Shown here: one piece after another, positions 24,712 through 32,690 of the stretch
Numbering within the stretch: position 1 is the stretch's first letter
How the letters are laid out: every line of letters begins with the position of its first letter
NCBI GenBank assembly: GCA_002281735.1
Contig: NCGK01000023.1
Coordinates: forward strand, 1 to 42,108
DNA: 42,108 nt
Direction: 5' to 3'
From: Gammaproteobacteria bacterium 28-57-27
GTDB taxonomy: Bacteria; Pseudomonadota; Gammaproteobacteria; Halothiobacillales; Halothiobacillaceae
Notes under the pieces: generated by a model
What the model was told of the DNA's origin: nothing
The model's input: the letters and a program-made list of their open reading frames with translations, nothing else
Database searches by the model: none
Translations under genes and position numbers: made by a program

Positions 24712-25566
24712 TCACTTCAGCTCCGTCACCCACACTCCCACGCTCATATTGGCTCCCGGAGCGCCGACAAACGTCCCTGCCACTGGCGGCACCGACTCGG
24801 GCAATCGCGCGACGGCCACGGCGATGTGTTCATGCCCAACAATCTTGCCGATGCTTGGGTCAAAGCCCTTCCACCCCGCGCCGGGCAGTAAGACCTCAGC
24901 CCAGGCATGGGTCGAACCAAAATTGCTCACCGAAGGCTGGGCATAGATGTAGCCGCTGACAAAGCGGGCGGCCAGGCCAAGATGACGCGCTGCTTCCATG
25001 AGCAGAAAGGCTGAGTCGCGGCAGGAGCCGCTGTTGCGCGTGAGCGTTTCCGCCACGCTTTGCACGCCGGGCTCCTCGCGCAGCTGATAGCTCAGCGTTT
25101 TAAAGATGTGAACACAGAGGCGTTGCAAAAGCGCGTAACTCTGGATGGGCTCGCCAGGTTTCCAAACCTGCGCCAACCAGTTCGCCAGCAAGCCGCTGTC
25201 CGTCTGTGGGTGAGGACTGATGTAGGGCGCAAGCACCATCTGGTCTTCGACGGTGTAGTTGAATGGGAAGTTGACGGCGTAATCTGCCACCAGAAAATCG
25301 AGCGGCGACTCGTTGAACTGCTGGATGATAACTTCGCTTTCAATGGCAAGCTTTTGGGTTGGCGTATTGAACGTGGCCGTGGCCACGGCGTTGTCTTCCG
25401 CGTCCCGCCGCCAGCGCAGAGTGGCCGGAGGAGTGATATTCAAGCTGAATGACTCAATGCGCAGCTCGTACCCCTCGCGCGGTCGCAGGCGCAGGGCGTG
25501 CGGCCCGAGCATGACCTCGCCAGAAAAGTTGTAGTAGGTACGGTGGACGATTTTATAGCGCTGCAT
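24712..25566 (-). CDS. Transglutaminase-like (papain fold) protein
   Basis: This 284-residue protein has the bacterial transglutaminase N-terminal domain (MQRYKIVHRTYYNFSGEVMLGPHALRLRPRE) and a core domain with a Cys-His-Asp triad: Cys182 in NSGSCRDSAF, His220 in STHAWAEV and Asp236 in GFDPSIG. Bacterial members are mostly proteases or amidases with unknown targets. No signal peptide is apparent. It lies 36 bp downstream of the DUF2339 gene on the same strand, so the pair may be co-transcribed. Confidence 0.88.
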   Translation of the reverse strand: MQRYKIVHRTYYNFSGEVMLGPHALRLRPREGYELRIESFSLNITPPATLRWRRDAEDNAVATATFNTPTQKLAIESEVIIQQFNESPLDFLVADYAVNFPFNYTVEDQMVLAPYISPHPQTDSGLLANWLAQVWKPGEPIQSYALLQRLCVHIFKTLSYQLREEPGVQSVAETLTRNSGSCRDSAFLLMEAARHLGLAARFVSGYIYAQPSVSNFGSTHAWAEVLLPGAGWKGFDPSIGKIVGHEHIAVAVARLPESVPPVAGTFVGAPGANMSVGVWVTELK

Positions 25567-25602
25567 GTTGGCTCCAATGCGCGACAGCCAGGTCGTGCGT
25601 CA

Positions 25603-27339
25603 TCAGGTTGAAGTTGATTCGGATGCCGCTGCGGGGAGCTTGCGATACACCCAACCGCCCGCGTACAGCGAAACACCCAGCACCAGCAGCACACCCACGC
25701 GTAGCAACGGCGTGGTATCGGCCAAATCGAACAGCATGATTTTCAAGCCGGCCAGCAGGAATAGCAGCAAGGACGATTGCCCCAGCTGCCGGTCTCCGAG
25801 CTTGAATCCCGCCGCCAAGGCCAGGCTGGCAATCACCAGCCAGGCCACCGACACCAGCGCCTGAGTGTCGATCAGATGCGCAGCCGCCGTCATGGCAGAA
25901 ACATGCGCCAGAATCAGCAGTGCCGGAGCCCAGCGTGCGTTATCCGCATCGCGCCGCAGCGTGAAATAGCTGAAATAACCCAGCGCCGGATACAGTATGA
26001 GCAGCAAAGCGCTGGCCGGAACATCGTCCATGTCGGCATTGAGCAAAATGCGCGCCACATTCACCAGCAGAATCAGGCCTGCAGCAAGAATAAACGGCCA
26101 GCCTGCCAGCACGCTCTCGCCATCCGAGCGCAGATTGAATAGCAGGCGCACGCCAAGAATCAAGCCCAGCCCGACCCACGGCGCAAAACCGTCGGGCAGC
26201 AAATTCATGTACACCGCGTGCACCAGCACCAGGGCGACGTAGGCGCTAACCAGACTGCGCGCCGCCGGGTTGTTGCTACCCAACCGCTCGCGTGCAAACA
26301 GATAGGCCGCCAGCAGGGCGGCGGCGGAAGCCAGCGCGATCCACGGAGCCAAGTCGGGCAAATGACGATCAAGCAGGTTGTATTGCAGCGCGTAAAACAG
26401 CAGCAAGGCGGGAAAGTGCAGCCCGGCTTCGCTATTGCTCATCGGCTGGCTGTTGCGCAATGAAAACAGCACCGCCGCGCCAAGGAAAATGGCGAACTGC
26501 AAACTCTGGAACAACAGCGCGCCCTGCCATTCCGTGCGCAGGTGTTTTTCAAACAGGAAGGAAAACACGATCAAGGCCAAATACATGGCCAAAAGGTAGA
26601 CCGAGCGGCGTTGCAACTCGAGCGCGTAGAAGGAGAACGCCAGGCTCCACACACTGAAATAAATCACCAGACCGCTGATATCGCCGCGCAACTCGGGCAG
26701 GAAGATCGGCGCGGTGTAGCTGCCAAGCACGGCGAACAGGGCATACACCTCGCTGGCAAACAGCGCGCCCAGCCACAGCGCAAGCAGCGCCACGGCGACC
26801 ACGCCGAACACGGCAGCCTCGCTGTCGATCAGGCCGTAATAAAGGTGCGCGCCATAGACTGTAGCGAACAGCACCACCACGCCCGCCGCTGGCAGGAGGG
26901 AGGCGTACTGGCGGTCAAGGCGCCGTAGCAGCAGGCCACCGACGATCAGCGCGCCGCCGCCGAAGGCCGCGAGACCAAGCTGACGCAGAGGTGTGAGCCA
27001 GCCGCTATCGATGCCGAGGCGGATCAGGTAAAGCGCAGCCAGCACCAAGGCGGTGGCACCGCTCCAGCCGAGCAAACGGGTGGCATCCAGTGAAGTGCTC
27101 GTGCGCGTAACCTTGGTTGGCGTGCCACTTGCGGATGCAGGTTTCCTCCCTGCATCCTGCAGGGCGGCAAAAGCCGACGACTTCGGTGCATGCGTGACCG
27201 CGGCGGTGGGCACGACCGGGGCGATGGGTGTTTCAGGAAGCGGCGCTGTGTCCGTGACCTCCTCGCCCAGATGCTGTTCAATTCGCGCCAGACGCGCTTC
27301 AATAGCGCTCAGACGCTGCATTAGCCGGTCATCAGTCAT
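25603..27339 (-). CDS. DUF2339 multi-spanning membrane protein
   Basis: This 578-residue protein starts with a short coiled coil (LMQRLSAIEARLARIEQHLG, residues 6-25) and a Pro/Ala/Thr-rich linker. About fifteen or more membrane helices follow, as in DUF2339 proteins. Family features include LLGWSGATALVLAALYLIR and GSYTAPIFLP. Function is unknown; some relatives sit near envelope genes. The ATG at 27339 is chosen because GGAG lies eight bases upstream and it starts the coiled coil. The frame remains open upstream into the divergent gene. Confidence 0.85.
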   Translation of the reverse strand: MTDDRLMQRLSAIEARLARIEQHLGEEVTDTAPLPETPIAPVVPTAAVTHAPKSSAFAALQDAGRKPASASGTPTKVTRTSTSLDATRLLGWSGATALVLAALYLIRLGIDSGWLTPLRQLGLAAFGGGALIVGGLLLRRLDRQYASLLPAAGVVVLFATVYGAHLYYGLIDSEAAVFGVVAVALLALWLGALFASEVYALFAVLGSYTAPIFLPELRGDISGLVIYFSVWSLAFSFYALELQRRSVYLLAMYLALIVFSFLFEKHLRTEWQGALLFQSLQFAIFLGAAVLFSLRNSQPMSNSEAGLHFPALLLFYALQYNLLDRHLPDLAPWIALASAAALLAAYLFARERLGSNNPAARSLVSAYVALVLVHAVYMNLLPDGFAPWVGLGLILGVRLLFNLRSDGESVLAGWPFILAAGLILLVNVARILLNADMDDVPASALLLILYPALGYFSYFTLRRDADNARWAPALLILAHVSAMTAAAHLIDTQALVSVAWLVIASLALAAGFKLGDRQLGQSSLLLFLLAGLKIMLFDLADTTPLLRVGVLLVLGVSLYAGGWVYRKLPAAASESTST

Positions 27340-27430
27340 GCGGAAGACTCCAGAAAGGGTTGATTGAGATGGTTCATAGCACAAAATCACGCCAAACCAA
27401 CATTCAAAAAACTGCAAGGACACGCTAAAA

Positions 27431-28795
27431 GTGAAAAAAGCCTTACAAACCATGACTCAACTGCAATCCGGCGCGCTTGCACAATCCAAGCGCCTGAGTC
27501 TGTCGGAAGGCTTGAGCGCGTTTCCACGCGAGATTTTCGAGCTCGCGGATAGTCTTGAATACTTGGACTTATCCGCCAATCAGCTGGATAGCCTGCCGGA
27601 TGATTTCGGACGCCTGCACAAGCTCAAAATCCTGTTTTTATCCACCAACCGTTTCACCGAGCTGCCCAAGGTGCTGGCCGATTGCCCGGAACTGGAAATG
27701 ATCGGTTTCAAGTCGAATGTTATTGCGCATATGCCTGAGCATGGTTTGCCGCCCAAACTGCGCTGGCTGATTTTGACCGATAACCGAATCGAAAAACTCC
27801 CGCACAGCATGGGGCAACTCACCCGACTGCAAAAGCTGATGCTGGCCGGTAACGCACTGACGCAGGTGCCGGACAGTCTGCAGCACTGCACCCAACTGGA
27901 ATTGATCCGCCTTTCGGCCAATCGACTGACGCAGTTTCCACACCACCTGCTGCAGTTGCCGCGTCTGGCTTGGCTGGCCTTTGCGGGCAATCCATTTTGC
28001 GCCCTGCCTGCCGAACACACGGCGCGGCCTCGCGTGGCTTTGGATGATCTGCGCCTGCTTGAAGCGCTGGGACAGGGCGCGTCCGGGGTGATTTACCGCG
28101 CCGAATGGCGACGGCGTCCTGAGGGACTGGCTGACCCGGATGCCCAGATTGCGGTCAAACTGTTCAAGGGGCAAGTCACCAGCGACGGCTACGCCCAGGA
28201 TGAAATGCAGGCCAGCCTTGATGCGGGGGCACATCCGAGCTTGGTCGCAGTGCTGGCCTCGATTGCCGATCACGGACAAACCGGACTGGTCATGCGCCTG
28301 ATCCCCGCTGGATTCACCAACCTCGGACAGCCGCCCAGTTTGACCAGTTGCACCCGCGACACCTTTGCTGAAGGCGCGCAACGCCCGCTGACACAGCTGC
28401 TCGACATGGCTTGCAGCATGGCCGATGTGCTGGCGCATGTGCACGCGCGCGGTCTGAGTCATGGCGATGTCTATGCGCACAATATTCTTTGCGATAGCGA
28501 TGGGCGGATTTTGTTTGGCGATTTTGGCGCGGCGGCGCGCTTCGATTATTTGCCCGAACCACAGCAACAGGCCATTCAGATGATTGAACTGCGTGCCTTT
28601 GGTCACCTGCTGGACGATATGTTGAGTCTCTGCGCAGATGGTGCGCAAAATCAGGCTACCTTCGATGCTTTGCGCCGGGTGCAGGTGCGGTGTGTGCTGG
28701 TAAATGCTGGGGCAAACGTTTCGGCAAATGCTTCGACCGCTTTGGATATGCGGGGTGTCAAGCAGGTACTGGACAGGCTACGCGCAGGCGTATGA
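27431..28795 (+). CDS. Leucine-rich-repeat protein kinase
   Basis: This 454-residue protein joins about seven leucine-rich repeats (roughly 40-200, for example LEYLDLSANQLDSLP and LRWLILTDNRIEKLP) to a eukaryotic-type kinase domain (about 205-450). Kinase motifs are GQGASGV (glycine loop), IAVKLFKG (Lys243), HGDVYAHN (catalytic loop, Asp346 and Asn351, HGD instead of HRD) and FGDFG (Asp364). No membrane segment is seen, so it is cytoplasmic. The start is a GTG with AAGGA upstream; an ATG at 27452 lacks one. It is divergent from the DUF2339 gene. Confidence 0.88.
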   Translation: MKKALQTMTQLQSGALAQSKRLSLSEGLSAFPREIFELADSLEYLDLSANQLDSLPDDFGRLHKLKILFLSTNRFTELPKVLADCPELEMIGFKSNVIAHMPEHGLPPKLRWLILTDNRIEKLPHSMGQLTRLQKLMLAGNALTQVPDSLQHCTQLELIRLSANRLTQFPHHLLQLPRLAWLAFAGNPFCALPAEHTARPRVALDDLRLLEALGQGASGVIYRAEWRRRPEGLADPDAQIAVKLFKGQVTSDGYAQDEMQASLDAGAHPSLVAVLASIADHGQTGLVMRLIPAGFTNLGQPPSLTSCTRDTFAEGAQRPLTQLLDMACSMADVLAHVHARGLSHGDVYAHNILCDSDGRILFGDFGAAARFDYLPEPQQQAIQMIELRAFGHLLDDMLSLCADGAQNQATFDALRRVQVRCVLVNAGANVSANASTALDMRGVKQVLDRLRAGV

Positions 28796-28875
28796 GCTCA
28801 TGCGGCATAGGTATGCGGAGCGTAAGAACCTGCTCACGATCTCGCTGACTGAATGAAAATCAAGGATGAGAGTAC

Positions 28876-28934
28876 GTAGGTGCGAATTTATTCGCACAAT
28901 TTAGGCGCGTTTGTGCGAATAAATTCGCACCTAC
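28876..28934. repeat. REP-like palindrome with perfect 22-bp arms
   Basis: The arm starting GTAGGTGCGAATTTATTCG (28876-28897) and its exact inverse (28913-28934) flank a 15-base spacer. The GTAGG-GCGA outline is that of gammaproteobacterial REP sequences. It fills the gap of about 230 bp between two convergent genes, where it may act as a transcript end. Confidence 0.75.
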
Positions 28935-29022
28935 AAAGCTTATTCGACACCAATTTGCATCCTCCAGCTAAGACCCTAAACAGACTCTAAAACACCACTC
29001 CCCCGCTCAATCACACTGCGTT

Positions 29023-29823
29023 TTATTGAAAGAAATGAACCTGATTGCGCCCTTGGTCTTTGGCTTGATACATCGCTATATCAGCCTGCTTGAGTATCTC
29101 CTCCTGAACGGACTCGTGATTAATGAACAGCACCGCGCCGATGCTCGACGTACAGTGATGCTCCACCGTGACCTCCGCACCACCCTCTCGCTTGCAAGCC
29201 AGCACATAGGGCTCGGCCAGCGCGGCGCGAATTTTTTCGGCCACGAGGCCAGCCTGCGCAAAAGAGCGCTCCTTATCTTCATCCAGCTCGCCAAGCATCA
29301 CCACGAATTCATCGCCGCCGAAACGCGCGACCGTGTCACTTTCACGCACACAACAGACGAGGCGATGCGCCACCTCAATCAGAAGCAAATCGCCTACATC
29401 GTGTCCATACGCGTCATTGAGCGGCTTGAAGTTATCCAGATCAAGAAACAGCACCGCGCCATAACGGCCACTGCGTTTGCTGACGGCCATCGCCTGCTTT
29501 AGCCGATCGTTCAACAGGCGACGATTGGCAAGTTGCGTCAACGTGTCATGGAAAGCGAAGTTCCGAATCTGATCTTCCCTTTCCCGCAAGGCACGCGTGA
29601 TCTTCTCGTTTTCCCGCAAGGTGGTTTCAAGTTCTTTGGTACGGACGCGCACCAGATTTTCCAGCGTGAGCGCGGTCTGAAACAGGTTGAAATCGGTGCC
29701 TTGAAGGCTTGTATTGCGCTCGGCGCGATTCATCAGCGCCTGAATGATTTTGTTCAAGCGCACGATTTCGGCGGCCTGCTTGTCGGGTTCGGATGGCGCA
29801 GGCTGCTCTGATGAGTCAGTCAT
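29023..29823 (-). CDS. Diguanylate cyclase (GGDEF domain)
   Basis: This 266-residue protein makes cyclic di-GMP from GTP. A coiled-coil N-terminal region (about 15-90) leads to a GGDEF domain (about 95-265) with DTLTQLANRR, FLDLDNFKPLND, the active site FGGDEF and, five residues before it, the inhibitory-site motif RESD. SIGAV and ADIAMYQAKDQGRN close the domain. No input domain is attached. Its ATG overlaps the FIST gene stop by eight bases (ATGACTGA), so the FIST protein is the likely sensor partner. Confidence 0.93.
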   Translation of the reverse strand: MTDSSEQPAPSEPDKQAAEIVRLNKIIQALMNRAERNTSLQGTDFNLFQTALTLENLVRVRTKELETTLRENEKITRALREREDQIRNFAFHDTLTQLANRRLLNDRLKQAMAVSKRSGRYGAVLFLDLDNFKPLNDAYGHDVGDLLLIEVAHRLVCCVRESDTVARFGGDEFVVMLGELDEDKERSFAQAGLVAEKIRAALAEPYVLACKREGGAEVTVEHHCTSSIGAVLFINHESVQEEILKQADIAMYQAKDQGRNQVHFFQ

Positions 29824-30994
29824 TGCGCACGTCCTGGGCAGGATCCTCAGCTAATTCCGGAGCTGTGCCGATAGCGACCCCTGTAAGAGTCTGGTTGATG
29901 TGTACGCCGTGGAACTGTTCGCCGTAGGTACTGAAGCCGACCGTATTGTTGCGCTGAAAAATGGCTCCGACTTGATCCTTCGATCCATCTCTGGAAATTT
30001 CAAGATTACGCAGAATGCAGTCGCAACCGATGACAAGTTGCAGGGGGCCGATTTCGGCTCGAATCTGCTCAAAAGCCTGTTCGAGGTTGGGCACCAGACC
30101 GACGCCACGCGCCACCCTGAGCACCAGCCCCTCTTCAATGGCGCAAAAGAACACCAGACTGCCGTCAGGATTGGCCTTCTGGATCGAGCGCACATAGTCC
30201 GTGCCATCAACCATCACCACGACGGGCGACGACGCAAACCACAGAGAATTGAGATCCAGCACATTCACGCCCACGAGCCGAGCGTATTCCTCGGCGGCAG
30301 GCAAGCCGTTGATCTCCTTGACGATACGCTTGGCGGGGTCGGCTTCCGTAACCACCATCCGCTCACCAGCGGAAACGAAATGCTGCGTTTTGAATACTTT
30401 GAAAGGCAGTGAAGTTCGGATCAGGATGAGCGCGGCGCTGTCGGCATGAAAGCGTCCATCGCGATAAACAAGGGTTTGCTTGAGTCGCATGTCGTCGCCC
30501 GCCGAACCGCCAAATAGCATGATATCGCCCAATCCATACTGCAAGGCATGTGCCACCGACTCTTCGCGCATGGACAGACCATCGATCAGCAGCAGCGCGA
30601 AGCTGTTGCCAGGGCTGGTGTCTTCAGCCTTGCTTTCGAGACGCTGCAACAAGCCCTGGGCGAAGTCATGCCCCCTTGCGATATCGAACTGGCTCAACCG
30701 ATCCAGCAACCCACTGACCGCCACGCAACAGCCCACGGAAAAACTCACCCCAGCCAGGCTGTGCTGGCGATAACCGTCCGGTCCGATTTCCCCCGCCGTG
30801 GTACAGCCTACGACTTGAACTCCGGCAAACAAGCGCCGCATTTCCTCTGCCAAAACATCAAGGTCGTATTCGCTGGAGCAAAAGAAAATCACCAACTCCA
30901 TCTCAGGCTGTGACACCGCCGCATGAAACTCCTGCACCGCCTGACGAGCGTCCAGCGCACACGATTGCGCTCTGCGTATAGGTTGATCAGCCAT
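29816..30994 (-). CDS. FIST-domain sensor protein, NosP-like
   Basis: This 392-residue protein has FIST N- and C-terminal domains: IFFCSSEYDLDVLAEEM, QVVGCTTAGEIGPDGY, the LLIDGLSMREE block, GDIMLFGGSAGDD, FFCAIEEGLVLRVARG, CDCILRNLE and VGFSTYGEQFHGVHINQT. FIST proteins called NosP bind heme and sense nitric oxide, and their genes often adjoin c-di-GMP enzymes or kinases. The overlap with a diguanylate cyclase fits that, but heme binding cannot be seen directly. I chose the ATG at 30994, with AGGTG upstream, over a GTG at 31003. Confidence 0.82.
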   Translation of the reverse strand: MADQPIRRAQSCALDARQAVQEFHAAVSQPEMELVIFFCSSEYDLDVLAEEMRRLFAGVQVVGCTTAGEIGPDGYRQHSLAGVSFSVGCCVAVSGLLDRLSQFDIARGHDFAQGLLQRLESKAEDTSPGNSFALLLIDGLSMREESVAHALQYGLGDIMLFGGSAGDDMRLKQTLVYRDGRFHADSAALILIRTSLPFKVFKTQHFVSAGERMVVTEADPAKRIVKEINGLPAAEEYARLVGVNVLDLNSLWFASSPVVVMVDGTDYVRSIQKANPDGSLVFFCAIEEGLVLRVARGVGLVPNLEQAFEQIRAEIGPLQLVIGCDCILRNLEISRDGSKDQVGAIFQRNNTVGFSTYGEQFHGVHINQTLTGVAIGTAPELAEDPAQDVRND

Positions 30995-31067
30995 AGAAAT
31001 CACCTGTTATGTAAAAGGTTTCTTTTCCTCGGTCACTGCTTGCAAGCCATCCATGGTTTGCCTTAAC

Positions 31068-31097
31068 CGGCGAGCGAAAAGTCATTTTCACTCGCCG
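31068..31097. repeat. Hairpin upstream of the FIST gene
   Basis: CGGCGAG (31068-31074) pairs with CTCGCCG (31091-31097), and GAAA/TTTC pairing extends inside. It lies between the unknown membrane protein gene and the FIST start and may be a terminator for the former or part of the latter's leader. Confidence 0.4.
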
Positions 31098-31206
31098 TCC
31101 AAAACTCTATGCAACACTTTTGCCTAAGTTCTAGTAGATAGACCGCATTCAAGGAAAGTCCAAGCTATATCGGCATGATTCAACACAACCTCAAAAACCG
31201 AGGCCG

Positions 31207-31989
31207 CTACTTAAAAACCGAGGCACGGTAAAACTGAAACATCAGCCACACAAAAAACAATGGTAAAACAACGGTTTGTATAATAAACAACGCAGCCAGT
31301 CGGATGATGTGCTCCACCGTTGCATTGGCTTGGGTGGTGAGCTCATCCACTTGCTTTTTGATGTCGGTACTCTGTGACCAAAGGCGTTTGAGCTTCTGTG
31401 ACAAATCCTCGTCAGCACTCACCACAGCTTCACCAGGAGCCAGTACTTTGATTTGTGCTTGGGCGTTTTCGTACTCGTTCGCCATAAGGAGTCGATAGGT
31501 CGCCTCACTGGCCACGGAGGCTATCGGCACAGCAAAAATCAAAAACATGAACCCTAGCGCCACTTTTTTCAGCCATGCCGGGGTATTGCGTTCACGCCAG
31601 ATAAACCCGCCCCACACCAGCAGCACGAGGGTCAACAAGGCCGCCAGCGGCCACGCACCGACCAAGGTAATGAGCAGATGTTGCGCGGCAAAGGATAGGG
31701 TTGCCACCAGCATGATCGTCGAGAATTGCTCGACCAAATCATCCAGCGGATCAAGTACAGCGGCAGGATGCGCCGATACGCCAGCACCGACCTGGATACT
31801 GACCGAGGTACTCTGCGCCAAGCTAATCACGGCATTCAGCGCGCGCGCCGAGGCAAAGGTCACCAAAGCACGTTTAAGCCCCGAATCAACATAACTTTGC
31901 GCCATGACATCCAAAGGACGCAGCCACACCAGCGCTACGGCAAGCAGAAGAATCGCCAGTAGTAACCATTTGCGCTGAGAAGGCTGCAT
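31207..31989 (-). CDS. Unknown inner-membrane protein
   Basis: I do not recognise this 260-residue protein. It has an N-terminal hydrophobic segment (WLLLAILLLAVALVWLRPL), then a large hydrophilic part (about 30-85). Membrane helices follow at about 90-112, 113-133 and 143-163, then a second hydrophilic part rich in charged residues (about 165-225, with LSQKLKRLWSQSTDIKKQVDEL) and a final helix at about 230-252. It ends with a short cytoplasmic tail. It sits between the FIST operon and the UPF0149 gene on the same strand. Confidence 0.75.
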   Translation of the reverse strand: MQPSQRKWLLLAILLLAVALVWLRPLDVMAQSYVDSGLKRALVTFASARALNAVISLAQSTSVSIQVGAGVSAHPAAVLDPLDDLVEQFSTIMLVATLSFAAQHLLITLVGAWPLAALLTLVLLVWGGFIWRERNTPAWLKKVALGFMFLIFAVPIASVASEATYRLLMANEYENAQAQIKVLAPGEAVVSADEDLSQKLKRLWSQSTDIKKQVDELTTQANATVEHIIRLAALFIIQTVVLPLFFVWLMFQFYRASVFK

Positions 31990-32044
31990 TTCAGAAGCCC
32001 ATTTTGATCAAAAGTTTGATGCAACGGTTTGATGCAATAGGGGC

Positions 32045-32653
32045 TTAATGCAAATTTTTTGGCACACCACCCTGCTTGCCGCCGACCTCGACCCAGTAGT
32101 CGTAAATATCCAGCGCCGAGCCGCTAATCAGGTCGAGGAACTCTTCATAGTCTTCTTCGGAGTTCTGGATTTCGGCAAACTCCGGCATTTCACGCCCACC
32201 GCCCGCGATCATGGCGATCGGATCGACCAATTCACGATCGTCCGAGTCGATCAGGGGTTTCCATGCCTCCTCGCGCAACATCACGCCCTGCATAAAGCCC
32301 CAGCACCAACCATCCGGGGTCATCAGCTCGTTGTCATCCTCGTCCATTTCGATATTGAACATCGGTGCAATTTCGCCCTTTTTCAGGGTTTCGACGATGC
32401 GGGTATTCAAGGCAAGAATCAGCGCCAGTACGCGCTCCAGTTCCTGCGGTGTAGTAAATAGCGGCCCTTCGCCTTGCCAGATCACCGGCAGCCACTCGCT
32501 CGGAGGCACCAATACCGGCCCTGCGGCCAGCGCGGTCAGGAAGCCATCGATTTCGGACAGGGTCATGCTCTCTTCAGGCACATCTTCGGAGAACAGAAAG
32601 CTTTCAAGCTCTTCAACTTCAGCGTCGGTAATCGGGGCGGGGATGGCGCTCAT
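32045..32653 (-). CDS. UPF0149 (YecA/YgfB-like) family protein
   Basis: This 202-residue acidic protein belongs to UPF0149. Landmarks are SEDVPEESMTLSEIDGFLTALAAGP at the start, then WLPVIWQGEG, GWCWGFMQGVMLRE and WKPLIDSDDRELVDPI. No C-terminal SEC-C zinc motif is present, so it is the short form. The family's role is not settled. It lies 37 bp after metH in the same direction and may be co-transcribed with it. Confidence 0.85.
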   Translation of the reverse strand: MSAIPAPITDAEVEELESFLFSEDVPEESMTLSEIDGFLTALAAGPVLVPPSEWLPVIWQGEGPLFTTPQELERVLALILALNTRIVETLKKGEIAPMFNIEMDEDDNELMTPDGWCWGFMQGVMLREEAWKPLIDSDDRELVDPIAMIAGGGREMPEFAEIQNSEEDYEEFLDLISGSALDIYDYWVEVGGKQGGVPKNLH

Positions 32654-32690
32654 GGGGGTGTCCTGTTCTTGGGTTAGGCGTTAGAAAAGA

